Shown here: positions 54,986 through 64,000 of the stretch, piece after piece | Layout of the letters: the number at the start of each line of letters is the position of its first letter | Numbering within the stretch: position 1 is the first letter of the stretch | Assembly (NCBI RefSeq): GCF_022549225.1 | Contig: NZ_JAKZFD010000010.1 | Coordinates: 1-64,000 of the forward strand | From: Pelomonas sp. CA6 | GTDB taxonomy: Bacteria > Pseudomonadota > Gammaproteobacteria > Burkholderiales > Burkholderiaceae_C | Reading direction: 5' to 3' | Length of the DNA: 64,000 bases | Position numbers and translations under genes: made by a program | Notes under the pieces: model-generated | What the model was told of the DNA's origin: nothing | The model's input: the letters and a program-made list of their open reading frames with translations, nothing else | Databases searched by the model: none

Positions 54986-55443
54986 GCCGCCGAGCCGGTG
55001 GACAGCAGCCGGCCCTGGGCGTCGAGGAAGCTCATGCGCGTGCTCGCCACGCGGCTGCCCAGGCGCAGTACCTCGGCCGTGGCCTGGAAGCGCTCGCCGG
55101 TGGCCGGACGCAGATAGTCCACGCGCAGGTCGATGGTGCCCAGCTTGCCGAAGCGCTGCAGGCGCTGCGCCGGCGGCTCGTCGAGATGGCGCGCGCCGAT
55201 GGCCGCCATCACGGCCAGGCCGCCCATGGCGTCCAGCGTCGCGCTGATCACGCCGCCATGCAGGCGGTTGTGTGCGTAGTGGCCGATCAGCTCGGGCCGC
55301 ATCTCGATGTGGGCCTGGGCGCCGAGCTGCTGCAGCGCGTCGACCTTCAGGCCCAGCACCTGGTTGAAGCAGATCAGCCGCTCGAAGATTTCGCACAGCT
55401 TGTCGGTGAACTCGGGTTCGAAAATGCTCTGGACGTGGCTCAT
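54970..55443 (-). CDS. Hotdog-fold thioesterase (YigI/PaaI-like)
   Basis: 157 aa. Hotdog domain: HYAHNRLHGGVISATLDAMGGLAVM contains the HGG core, with IDLRVDYLRPATGERFQATAEVLRLG after it. The family hydrolyses acyl-CoA. Length and N-terminal extension fit YigI-like proteins. It overlaps the MFS gene tail-to-tail and is divergent from ybaK. Confidence 0.87.
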   Translation of the reverse strand: MSHVQSIFEPEFTDKLCEIFERLICFNQVLGLKVDALQQLGAQAHIEMRPELIGHYAHNRLHGGVISATLDAMGGLAVMAAIGARHLDEPPAQRLQRFGKLGTIDLRVDYLRPATGERFQATAEVLRLGSRVASTRMSFLDAQGRLLSTGSAAYIVS

Positions 55444-55565
55444 GGCCCGACCTTAGCCGATCGTGCCGGCGGCGCGTCCGCGTATCAGCCCGCATTGCCT
55501 GACGCGCAGGCGACAGCAGCCCTTGGCGCGGGGCAGGGCGCGCGGGCTTCTTGCACAATGGCGCC

Positions 55566-56075
55566 ATGAGCGAATCCGCGACCCCCACCGTCAACGAGGG
55601 CTTCGAGCGCGTGCGTGCCGCGCTGGCCGAGCGAGCCCACTCCGAATCACCGCGCTGGCTGGACGCGTCCGCGCGCAGCTCCGCCGAGGCTGCGCAGGCC
55701 CTGGGCGTGGCGCTGGGCCAGATCGCCAAGAGCGTGGTCTTCCGTCGCAAGGCGGACGACGCGGCGGTGCTGGTGATCGCCTCCGGCGACAAGCGCGTCG
55801 ACGAGAAGAAGCTGCAGCAGCACACCGGCCCGCTGGGCCGTGCCGATGCCGACTTCGTGAAGGCGCGCACCGGCTTCTCGATCGGCGGGGTCTCGCCGCT
55901 GGGCTTCGCGCCGGGGCCCGGCCTGGCCCATCCGCAGCTCTTCATCGACCGCGAGCTGTTCCGCTTTGCCGAGATCTGGGCCGCGGCCGGCCATCCCAAC
56001 GGCGTGTTCCGCCTGTCGCCGGACCAGCTGGTGCAGCTGACCGGCGCGCCGGTGGTGGAGGTGATGCAGTCATGA
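55566..56075 (+). CDS. YbaK/EbsC-family aminoacyl-tRNA deacylase
   Basis: 169 aa from the ATG at 55566. YbaK domain: ALGVALGQIAKSVVFRRKAD, VIASGDKRVDEKKL, TGFSIGGVSPLGF and LFIDRELFRFAEIWAAAGHPNGVFRL. The family clears mischarged Cys- or Ala-tRNA(Pro). A CACAAT ending 6 nt before the start suggests a leaderless mRNA. Its stop codon overlaps the first of two tandem mini-ORFs (ATGA). Confidence 0.9.
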   Translation: MSESATPTVNEGFERVRAALAERAHSESPRWLDASARSSAEAAQALGVALGQIAKSVVFRRKADDAAVLVIASGDKRVDEKKLQQHTGPLGRADADFVKARTGFSIGGVSPLGFAPGPGLAHPQLFIDRELFRFAEIWAAAGHPNGVFRLSPDQLVQLTGAPVVEVMQS

Positions 56076-56134
56076 GCGCGCCGGGCCGTTCCCAAGCGCG
56101 AATCCCGGAGCACCCCGTGCGGAGGGTTCAATGA
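56072..56134 (+). CDS. Leader mini-ORF a, 20 codons
   Basis: Encodes MSAPGRSQARIPEHPVRRVQ. Its ATG overlaps the ybaK stop and its own stop overlaps the ATG of mini-ORF b. It contains GGAGGG near its end, a ribosome site for the next ORF. Whether it is translated is unknown. Confidence 0.35.
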   Translation: MSAPGRSQARIPEHPVRRVQ

Positions 56135-56196
56135 GCGCGCCGGGCCGTTCCCAAGCGCGAATCCCGGAGCACCCTGTGCGGAGGGTTGTCCAATGA
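56131..56196 (+). CDS. Leader mini-ORF b, 21 codons
   Basis: Encodes nearly the same peptide as mini-ORF a with one more residue (RRVVQ). Its stop overlaps the DUF1289 ATG. The 3-nt longer spacer before the next start keeps the overlap. Translation is not proven. Confidence 0.35.
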   Translation: MSAPGRSQARIPEHPVRRVVQ

Positions 56197-56423
56197 GCGC
56201 GATCGCCCCGCCGCCGCCGCCGGTTTCCTCGGTGCCGTCGCCCTGTATCAACGTTTGCAAGATGCACGAAGCCACCGGCCTGTGCCGCGGCTGCGCGCGC
56301 ACCATTGCCGAGATCACGGTCTGGAGCCGCGCCGACGACGCGACGCGGCGCGAAATCCTCGCCCGCCTGCCCGAGCGCCATGCGCAGCTGGAGGCCGCGG
56401 GCGTGACCGACTGGAAGCGCTGA
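56193..56423 (+). CDS. DUF1289 (YdhL-like) small Cys-rich protein
   Basis: 76 aa from the ATG at 56193, with GGAGG about 9 nt upstream. SPCINVCKMHEATGLCRGC followed by ARTIAEITVWS is the DUF1289 signature: four Cys that probably bind zinc or an iron-sulfur cluster. A Pro-rich N-terminal run precedes it. Function is unknown. It is linked to ybaK through two mini-ORFs. Confidence 0.9.
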   Translation: MSAIAPPPPPVSSVPSPCINVCKMHEATGLCRGCARTIAEITVWSRADDATRREILARLPERHAQLEAAGVTDWKR

Positions 56424-56469
56424 GCCTGGCGCTGGACCTGACGACGGAGCTGATGCGGGAGCCCTTTCG

Positions 56470-57114
56470 ATGAAGACGCTGCATTTCCACTTCGACCCGA
56501 TCTCGCCCTATGCCGCGCTGGCCTTCGCGCGCCTGCCCGAGGCGCTGGCCGGCTGCAGCTACGAGGTCCGCTATGTGCCGGTGTTCTTCGCCGGGCTGCT
56601 GAAGGCCTGGAGTCACAAGGGCCCGGCCGAGATTCCGCCCAAGCGCGACTGGACCTATCGCCAGGTCGCCTGGCTGGCGCACCGGCAGCAGGAGCCGCTG
56701 CAGCTGCCCGCCAGCCATCCCTTCAATCCGCTGCCGCTCTTGCGCCTGGCCTGGGCCTGCGCGCCCGAGGGGCAGACGCCGGGCCGCCATGTGGTGGAGC
56801 AGATCTTCCACCACGTCTGGCGCGGCGGCGCCGAGGCCGCGGACCCGGCGCGGCTGCAGGCCCTGGCCGAGCAGTTGCAGCCGCGGCGCGACCCGGACTG
56901 CGACGCCGTGAAGCAGCAGCTGCGCCAGGCCACCGAGCAGGCACAGGCGCAGGGCGTGTTTGGCGTGCCCACCGTGGTGGTGGACGATATTCCGTTCTGG
57001 GGGCTGGACGCGCTGGAGATGGTCGCCGCCTATCTGCGCGACGACGCTTTCTTCCACGGCCAGGCCTGGGCGGAGGCGACGCGTCCACGCGCTGGCCTGT
57101 TCCGCGCCGGCTGA
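56470..57114 (+). CDS. 2-hydroxychromene-2-carboxylate isomerase family protein
   Basis: 214 aa. DsbA-like thioredoxin fold of the GST-kappa/HCCA group: FHFDPISPYAALAFARL with the active Ser in place of a Cys, FFAGLLKAWSHKGPAE, and GVFGVPTVVVDDIPFWGLD with the cis-Pro. Uses glutathione in the isomerisation of aromatic-degradation intermediates in known members; no degradation genes are nearby, so the substrate is open. Confidence 0.88.
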   Translation: MKTLHFHFDPISPYAALAFARLPEALAGCSYEVRYVPVFFAGLLKAWSHKGPAEIPPKRDWTYRQVAWLAHRQQEPLQLPASHPFNPLPLLRLAWACAPEGQTPGRHVVEQIFHHVWRGGAEAADPARLQALAEQLQPRRDPDCDAVKQQLRQATEQAQAQGVFGVPTVVVDDIPFWGLDALEMVAAYLRDDAFFHGQAWAEATRPRAGLFRAG

Positions 57115-57173
57115 GCCCACGCCGCAGGGCGGGCCGCGCCAAGCCGCGGCAAATCGGCACTACTCCCTGTTTT

Positions 57174-57188
57174 TGGCAGGCGCATTGG
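57174..57188 (+). promoter_or_regulatory. Sigma-54-like sequence before the chemoreceptor gene
   Basis: TGGCAGG-N4-TTGG resembles TGGCACG-N4-TTGC with correct -24/-12 spacing, about 75 nt before the start. The mismatch at the highly conserved C of the -12 GC lowers confidence. Confidence 0.25.
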
Positions 57189-57261
57189 CGCATTCCGGCA
57201 TCGACGGCGCATAGTTGCTGTTCGCAAACCGCCCGCAGATGGCGGTTCAGGGAGCGTGACC

Positions 57262-58818
57262 ATGAACCTGTCACTGGGCATGCGGGCTCGCATGCGTCTC
57301 TTTGCCGCGGTGCTCACCGCGTTCACCCTGCTCGTGATGGCCGTCGGCCTGCAGCGCATGCACAGTCTGCAGAGTGGACTGCAGACGGTGTACGAGGACC
57401 GCGTGCTGCCGCTCAAGCAGCTCAAGCGCGTCGCCGACGCTTATGCGGTGCAGGTCGTTGACGGCGTCCACAAGGCGGCGCATGGCGCACTGGCGCCCGA
57501 GCAGGCCCTGGCCCAGCTGCGCGAGGCGCGCGGCCGCATCCGCAGCGAATGGCAGGCCTACCGCGCCACGCAGATGGATGCCCGCGAACGCGCGCTGGCG
57601 GACGAGGCCGAAGCGGCGATGGCCGCCGCCGAGCCGGCGCTGGCCGAACTGGAGCAGCTGCTGGCCAGGCGCGACCTTGGCGCGCTGCAGCGCTTCGCGG
57701 CCGGTGCGATGTACCCGCGCCTGGATCCGATCTCCAGCCGCGTCGACCAGTTGGTGGACCTGCAGCTTGACGTGGCGGCGCGCGAGTACGAGCGGGGCCA
57801 GGCCAACTACCAGGACACCTGGCGGCTGCAACTGGTGATGATGGTGGGCGCGCTGCTGGTCGGCGCGATGGCCGCGCAGGCGGTGGTGCGCTGGCTGGGG
57901 CGCACGCTGGGCGGCGAGCCGGCGCGGGTGGCGCAGATCGCCAGCGAGATTTCCGCTGGCCAGCTGGACGACCGCGCCGCCGATGGCGGCGAGCCCGAGG
58001 CCAGCGTGATGGCGGCGATGGTGCGCATGCAGCGCCAGCTTTGCACGGTGATCTCCGAGATCGACACGGCCTCGGGCTCGGTGGCCTCGGCCTCGCAGCA
58101 GATCGCCATCGGCAACCAGGACCTCAGCCATCGCACCGAAAGCCAGTCGGCCCATCTGCAGGAGACGGCGGCGACCATGGAGCGCATGAGCGAGGACGTG
58201 CAGGACAACGCCCAGCTGGCCCAGCAGGCGCAGGGCCTGGCGCAGGGCGTGGCGCACAGCGCCGACCGCAGCGCGCAGCAGATGACGCAGGTGGTCCAGA
58301 CCATGCAAGAGATCCAGCAGGCCAGCCAGCGCATCGGCGAGATCACCGGGCTGATCAACAGCATCGCCTTCCAGACCAATCTGCTGGCGCTCAATGCCGC
58401 GGTGGAGGCCGCGCGCGCCGGCGAGGAAGGGCGCGGCTTCGCGGTGGTGGCGGCCGAGGTGCGCGGCCTGGCGCAGCGCGCGGCCGCGGCGGCGCAGCAG
58501 ATCACGCGGCTGATCGCCGACAGTGGGCACAAGGTGGCGCAGGGGGCGACCCTGGTGCAGCAGACCGGTGCGGGCATGCGCGACCTGGCCCAGCAGGTGG
58601 GGCAGGTGCAGACGCTGACGCAGCGCCTGGCGCAGGGCACCGAACGCTACAGCGCCGGCATCCATCAGATCAACAGTTCTCTGGCCCATCTGGACCGCAA
58701 CACGCAGAGCAATGTGGCGCTGGTGGAGGAGTCCTCGGCCGCGGCGATGGCGCTGGCCGAGCAGGCGCAGCGGCTGCGCAGCGTGATGGGTTTCTTCCGC
58801 CTGCGCTCGTCGGGATAA
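57262..58818 (+). CDS. Methyl-accepting chemotaxis protein
   Basis: 518 aa from the ATG at 57262 (GGGAG upstream). Helix 1 at about 12-32, a ~160-residue periplasmic four-helix bundle (TarH-like), helix 2 near 192-212, a HAMP domain, then the signalling domain. The hairpin tip is [19 protein letters not shown] with [19 protein letters not shown] after it. It ends without a CheR/CheB-binding NWETF-like tail. No che genes are near. Confidence 0.94.
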   Translation: MNLSLGMRARMRLFAAVLTAFTLLVMAVGLQRMHSLQSGLQTVYEDRVLPLKQLKRVADAYAVQVVDGVHKAAHGALAPEQALAQLREARGRIRSEWQAYRATQMDARERALADEAEAAMAAAEPALAELEQLLARRDLGALQRFAAGAMYPRLDPISSRVDQLVDLQLDVAAREYERGQANYQDTWRLQLVMMVGALLVGAMAAQAVVRWLGRTLGGEPARVAQIASEISAGQLDDRAADGGEPEASVMAAMVRMQRQLCTVISEIDTASGSVASASQQIAIGNQDLSHRTESQSAHLQETAATMERMSEDVQDNAQLAQQAQGLAQGVAHSADRSAQQMTQVVQTMQEIQQASQRIGEITGLINSIAFQTNLLALNAAVEAARAGEEGRGFAVVAAEVRGLAQRAAAAAQQITRLIADSGHKVAQGATLVQQTGAGMRDLAQQVGQVQTLTQRLAQGTERYSAGIHQINSSLAHLDRNTQSNVALVEESSAAAMALAEQAQRLRSVMGFFRLRSSG

Positions 58819-59005
58819 ACCCTTTGCCCCCCGTCAAGACCGCCTGATTTCCACATGGAGAAAAGCCGGCCTAGGGTTGCTGCTCATTTTGTCAGCCAAC
58901 GGAAAGAATGACGTCAGAAAGAGGTCAGAGCCCGCGCAGATAGTCGCCCTCAGGAGGACACCGGGCGGTGCTTCTCTGCACACACACACTACGGAGACAT
59001 CAACC

Positions 59006-60775
59006 ATGGCAACCGCAAGCGCAGTCGCCACCAACACGCCGATGACGGCCGAGGAAAAGAAGGTCATCTTCGCCTCCTCGCTGGGCACGGTGTTTGAGTG
59101 GTACGACTTCTACCTGTACGGCTCGCTGGCCGTGTTTATCGGCAAGCACTTCTTCTCGGCGCTGGATCCGGCCTCGCAGCTGATCTTCTCGCTGCTGGCG
59201 TTTGCGGCGGGCTTCATCGTGCGCCCCTTCGGCGCGCTGGTGTTCGGCCGCCTGGGCGACATGATCGGTCGCAAGTACACCTTCCTGGTGACCATCCTGA
59301 TCATGGGCCTGTCCACCTTCATCGTGGGCTTGCTGCCGGGCTATGCCACGCTGGGCGTGGCGGCGCCGGTGATCCTGATCGGCCTGCGCCTGCTGCAGGG
59401 CCTGGCGCTGGGCGGCGAGTACGGCGGCGCGGCCACTTATGTGGCCGAGCATGCGCCGCATGGCCGCCGGGGTGCGTACACCGCCTGGATCCAGACCACC
59501 GCGACGCTGGGCCTGTTCCTGTCGCTGCTGGTGATCCTGCTGGTGCGTAACATGGTGGGCGAGGACGCGTTCGGCGAATGGGGCTGGCGCGTGCCCTTCG
59601 TGGTCTCCATCCTGCTGCTGGCGATCAGCGTCTGGATCCGCCTGGCGATGAACGAGTCGCCGGCCTTCCAGAAGATGAAGGCCGAGGGCAAGACCTCCAA
59701 GGCGCCGCTGTCCGAGTCCTTCGGCCAGTGGAAGAACCTGAAGATCGTCATCCTGGCCCTGGTGGGCGTGGTCGCTGGCCAGGCCGTGGTCTGGTACACG
59801 GGCCAGTTCTACGCGCTGTTCTTCCTGACGCAGGCGCTGAAGGTGGACGGCACGACCGCCAACCTGCTGGTGGCCGCGTCGCTGGTGATCGGCACGCCTT
59901 TCTTCGTGGTGTTCGGCACCCTGTCCGACCGCATCGGCCGCAAGCCGGTCATCATGGCCGGCCTGCTGCTGGCCATCGTCACCTACTTCCCGCTGTTCAA
60001 GGCACTGACCAAGGCCGCCAACCCCGACCTGGCCGCCGCGCAGGCGAACGCCCAGGTGGTGGTCACCGCGGATCCGAAGGAGTGCTCGTTCCAGTTCAAC
60101 CCGACCGGCACGGTGAAGTTCACCAGCACCTGCGACATCGCGAAGCAGAAGCTGTCGGCCGCCTCGGTGAGCTATGAGAACGAGGCCACGCCGGGTCAGC
60201 CCGCGACCATCAAGGTGGGTTCCACCGTGATTCCGGTCAACGTCTCGGCCGAGGACGTCGCCGCCGCCAAGGCGGCCGCCGAAGCCAAGCTGGCCACGCT
60301 GAAGGCCGCCGCCGAACCGGATGCCAAGGCCATCAAGGCCGCCGAGGACAGCGTCAAGACCCTGGGCGACGAGAAGAAGGCCAAGGACGCGGTGTTGACC
60401 GGCAAGCTGAAGGCCGCGTTGAAGGCCGCCGGCTATCCGGACAAGGCCGACCCGGCCAAGCTCAACAAGCCGCTGATCGTCGCCATCCTGACGGTGCTGG
60501 TGATCTACGTGACCATGGTCTACGGCCCGATCGCCGCGATGCTGGTGGAGATGTTCCCGACCCGCATCCGCTACACCTCGATGAGCCTGCCGTACCACAT
60601 CGGCAACGGCTGGTTCGGCGGCCTGCTGCCGACCACCGCCTTCGCCATCGTGGCGCAGACCGGCAACATGTACAACGGCCTCTGGTACCCCATCATCGTG
60701 GCCGCGATCACCCTGGTGGTGGGCATGCTGTTCGTCCGCGAGACCAAGGACGTGGACATCTACGAGCACGACTGA
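59006..60775 (+). CDS. MHS-family MFS transporter with large periplasmic insert
   Basis: 589 aa from the ATG at 59006. Proline/betaine/shikimate-transporter type: SLGTVFEWYDFYLYGSLA, FGRLGDMIGRKYTFL, LQGLALGGEYGGAATYVAEHAP and GTLSDRIGRKPVIMAG. Usual members are 430-450 aa. Here about 145 residues (340-484) are inserted between helices 9 and 10, on the periplasmic side by topology. The insert has Cys360 and Cys376, a short beta segment and a charged Ala/Lys-rich helix. Cargo is probably a small organic acid or osmolyte. Confidence 0.93.
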   Translation: MATASAVATNTPMTAEEKKVIFASSLGTVFEWYDFYLYGSLAVFIGKHFFSALDPASQLIFSLLAFAAGFIVRPFGALVFGRLGDMIGRKYTFLVTILIMGLSTFIVGLLPGYATLGVAAPVILIGLRLLQGLALGGEYGGAATYVAEHAPHGRRGAYTAWIQTTATLGLFLSLLVILLVRNMVGEDAFGEWGWRVPFVVSILLLAISVWIRLAMNESPAFQKMKAEGKTSKAPLSESFGQWKNLKIVILALVGVVAGQAVVWYTGQFYALFFLTQALKVDGTTANLLVAASLVIGTPFFVVFGTLSDRIGRKPVIMAGLLLAIVTYFPLFKALTKAANPDLAAAQANAQVVVTADPKECSFQFNPTGTVKFTSTCDIAKQKLSAASVSYENEATPGQPATIKVGSTVIPVNVSAEDVAAAKAAAEAKLATLKAAAEPDAKAIKAAEDSVKTLGDEKKAKDAVLTGKLKAALKAAGYPDKADPAKLNKPLIVAILTVLVIYVTMVYGPIAAMLVEMFPTRIRYTSMSLPYHIGNGWFGGLLPTTAFAIVAQTGNMYNGLWYPIIVAAITLVVGMLFVRETKDVDIYEHD

Positions 60776-60814
60776 CGCCGCCGCGTGCCGCGCCGCGCGC
60801 GGCACCCGCCGACC

Positions 60815-60845
60815 ACGCCCCCGGGTCCGCCCGCGGGGCGTTTTT
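60815..60845 (+). terminator. Rho-independent terminator of the MHS transporter gene
   Basis: ACGCCCC / GGGGCGT stem with a 13-nt loop and a run of five Ts, 40 nt past the stop codon. Confidence 0.8.
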
Positions 60846-60963
60846 CATTGGGGCGGGCCTTCGCGGGCGGCATGGCGCTTGGCGGGACGCGGCCCGCTGC
60901 TCAGCCTGTTGTCAGCCAGCCGTCCAACAATGGCTTTGTCTTCATTTCGACCTGGAAACGATC

Positions 60964-61155
60964 ATGTGGAAACTTGTCGTGGGCTTTCTCGCCTTTGCTG
61001 CGTTGGTCCTGTACGTGATGTTCAAGAGCGACGCCAACATCGACATGAGCGGCGAGAAGCACGACGTGTCGGGCGGCCACACGGAGACGGCGGCCTCGGT
61101 GCCGGCGCCCAGCGCCAGCCTGCCGGCCGAACCGGCCTCCGCGGCATCTCAGTAA
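60964..61155 (+). CDS. Small single-helix membrane protein, 63 aa
   Basis: 63 aa. One N-terminal membrane helix (WKLVVGFLAFAALVLYVMF) and an Ala/Ser/Pro-rich tail facing the periplasm if the N-terminus is inside. Not recognised. It stands alone between the transporter terminator and a convergent kinase gene, and its codon use matches its neighbours, so it is probably real. Confidence 0.6.
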   Translation: MWKLVVGFLAFAALVLYVMFKSDANIDMSGEKHDVSGGHTETAASVPAPSASLPAEPASAASQ

Positions 61156-61167
61156 GACGGGCGCCGC

Positions 61168-62730
<1,563 letters not shown>

Positions 62731-62908
62731 CGGCCTGTGTCCATGTCCTGTCGTCGCGGCTCTTGGCGGCCGCCCTCCGGATGCGACAACGGGACCGTGC
62801 CCCGCTGCACCCGCCTCCAGCCAGCGCGTGGCCGGCCTCTCTGTCGCGGACCATTATCCATACAAACCGTTGCAGTCCGGACCGCGCCGCGCCGGCCGAC
62901 CGTCAGGC

Positions 62909-63931
62909 TCAGGCGGCCAGCGCGTCCTCGCGGGTCACGACGGTGACGCGGTTGCGGCCCTGGGCGCGCGAGAGCTTGAGCGCCTGATCGGCGCGCGTGA
63001 CGAAGGCTGCGGCGCTCTCGTCGCGGCCCAGCTGGGTCAGCCCCACCGAGAGACTGACCCGGCCGTTGGCCGACTGCAGGTGGTTGACGCGCTGGCGGAA
63101 CTGCTCGGCCACGGCCACCGCCTCGTGCAGGCCGGCGCTGGGCATCAGCAGGGCAAACTCATCGTCGCCCAGGCGCGCCGCGACATGGTGGGCCTGGGTC
63201 ACGCCGCGCAGGATGCCGGCCAGCTGCAGCAGCAGCTCGTCCAGTGCCGGCGCGGCGAGTTGCTGGCGCAGGCGCTGGAATTCGTCGATGTCGCCCAGGA
63301 TCAGGCAGGGGCCCACCGGCGTGCCGGCGTCGGGGCTGCCCAGGCAGCGCTGCAGAGCCTGCTCGAAGCCGCGCCGGTTGGACAGACCGGTCAGCGTGTC
63401 CAGCAGTGCCTCGGAGCGCGCGCGCTGCACCTCGCGGTGCAGGCGCTCGATCTCCTCCTGGGTGCTCGCCAGCCGCGCGGCCAGCGCATCCATCGCGGTG
63501 TGCATGCCCGAGGTGCCCTGCATCACCTCGGCCAGCACATGCATGTGTTGGCCCGGCGCGGCGCGGCGCAGCGCCTCCTGCCAGTCCTGCAGCGCGCGCC
63601 CGTACGCCTGGGTGCGCAGCCCGGCCTGCTCGGCGCTCTGCGCCATGCCCTGCAGCAGGTCCTTGAAGCCCTGCTCCAGCCGGCTGGCGCTGTCTTCGTC
63701 CAGCTCGGCGATGTGGCGCTGGTAGAGCGACCAGGTCTGGGCCTCGTCGATGCTCTGGCCGTCGCGCGTCAGCGCATTGAGCTCGCGGCTCAGGGCGCCG
63801 TTGCGGCCGCTGACATGCTCGTACCACACCGCATAGCTGACCGGATGCAGCGCCGCGCGCTGCCGGGACATCAGCGGCAGGGCCATGCGCAGCGTCTGCG
63901 CGCTCTGGGCAATGCTGTCTTCGTATCTCAT
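62909..63931 (-). CDS. GGDEF-domain protein with degenerate active site
   Basis: 340 aa. The N-terminal ~160 residues (LRMALPLMSRQRAALHPVSYAVWYEHVSGRN) are a helical domain common in this type of protein, with a coiled coil at ~155-175. The GGDEF domain starts at LLDTLTGLSNRRGFEQAL. Motif is GDDEF (255-259), so Gly2 is Asp, and the GTP-contact stretch NDxxGH is replaced by RQQLAA after DIDEF (214-218). There is no RxxD inhibitory site. It may be an inactive GTP or c-di-GMP sensor. Confidence 0.88.
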   Translation of the reverse strand: MRYEDSIAQSAQTLRMALPLMSRQRAALHPVSYAVWYEHVSGRNGALSRELNALTRDGQSIDEAQTWSLYQRHIAELDEDSASRLEQGFKDLLQGMAQSAEQAGLRTQAYGRALQDWQEALRRAAPGQHMHVLAEVMQGTSGMHTAMDALAARLASTQEEIERLHREVQRARSEALLDTLTGLSNRRGFEQALQRCLGSPDAGTPVGPCLILGDIDEFQRLRQQLAAPALDELLLQLAGILRGVTQAHHVAARLGDDEFALLMPSAGLHEAVAVAEQFRQRVNHLQSANGRVSLSVGLTQLGRDESAAAFVTRADQALKLSRAQGRNRVTVVTREDALAA

Positions 63932-64000
63932 GCTCGTTCCTCGCGAAGGCTGACACCTGTGGCGGTGCCTTCCCTTCCTCCCTCGACCGTGCAGCGCCGC

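Larger units (their letters stand above)
56072..56201 (+). repeat. 59-bp tandem duplication of a start-codon/ribosome-site module
   Basis: 57 bp from ATGAGCGCG to GGAGGGTT occur at 56072-56128 and 56131-56187 with one difference (CCC to CCT, synonymous). A third partial copy, ATGAGCGCG at 56193-56201, is the start of DUF1289. The copies differ in the spacer (CA versus GTCCA), which keeps each frame intact. Confidence 0.92.

Overview
The window is GC-rich (about 70%) and densely coded, with the strong third-position GC bias that leaves long false ORFs open in every frame. The gene order rpsP-rimM-trmD-rplS, the single-chain purL, CobD/CbiB next to a CoA pyrophosphatase, and many short intergenic gaps point to a betaproteobacterium of the order Burkholderiales, probably the Roseateles/Mitsuaria/Rubrivivax/Leptothrix group. 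This placement is inferred from protein character and was not tested by a search. I see no rRNA, tRNA, insertion sequence, prophage or CRISPR array.

Layout. Bases 1-5 kb hold two large lipoproteins (an esterase-like/phytase-fold protein and a DUF5666 repeat protein) around a methyltransferase. From 5 to 26 kb there is mostly housekeeping and stand-alone genes: purL, a luciferase-like oxidoreductase, a PAS histidine kinase, an RlhA-type U32 protein, an ABC-2 exporter pair, an HtrA-like protease, a DUF1624 membrane protein, a glycerophosphodiesterase lipoprotein, rlmB, upp, a two-gene short-chain chromate transporter coupled to a 2-hydroxyacid dehydrogenase, and two unknown small genes. At 25.9-26.8 kb there is an orphan norE/norF-like pair.

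The most interesting region is 26.9-42.6 kb. It carries a GT41 (O-GlcNAc-transferase/SPINDLY-like) glycosyltransferase, a complete LapB/LapC/TolC-type type I secretion system and a methyltransferase on the plus strand. Next to these is a tightly overlapping minus-strand operon FkbH - acyl carrier protein - GNAT - VOC. Divergent from that operon is fdtA - DegT aminotransferase - GT2 glycosyltransferase - AlgX/AlgJ-like SGNH protein - second glycosyltransferase. Together these look like a pathway that makes a 3-amino-3,6-dideoxyhexose, possibly acylates it with a three-carbon acid carried on a dedicated ACP, and attaches sugar to a product exported by the type I system. No secreted substrate is in the window, so the link between glycosylation and export is a hypothesis.

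From 42.6 to 50.3 kb come a TM2 protein, a phosphinothricin-acetyltransferase-like GNAT, the ribosomal operon rpsP-rimM-trmD-rplS with two recognisable promoters and a good terminator, a CoA pyrophosphatase and a CobD/CbiB family protein. A 0.7-kb non-coding stretch follows, with three tandem ~122-bp units rich in stem-loops, another dispersed-type hairpin and a G-quadruplex-like tract. Then come an SDR and an RluA-family pseudouridine synthase. From 50.4 to 64 kb there is a Tat/lipoprotein GH109-type oxidoreductase, an AAA ATPase, a dual-specificity phosphatase, an MFS transporter, a thioesterase, a YbaK deacylase, DUF1289 behind an unusual tandem-duplicated leader, an HCCA isomerase, a chemoreceptor, an MHS-type transporter with a large periplasmic insert, an orphan histidine kinase related to the one at 10 kb, and a GGDEF protein with a degenerate active site.
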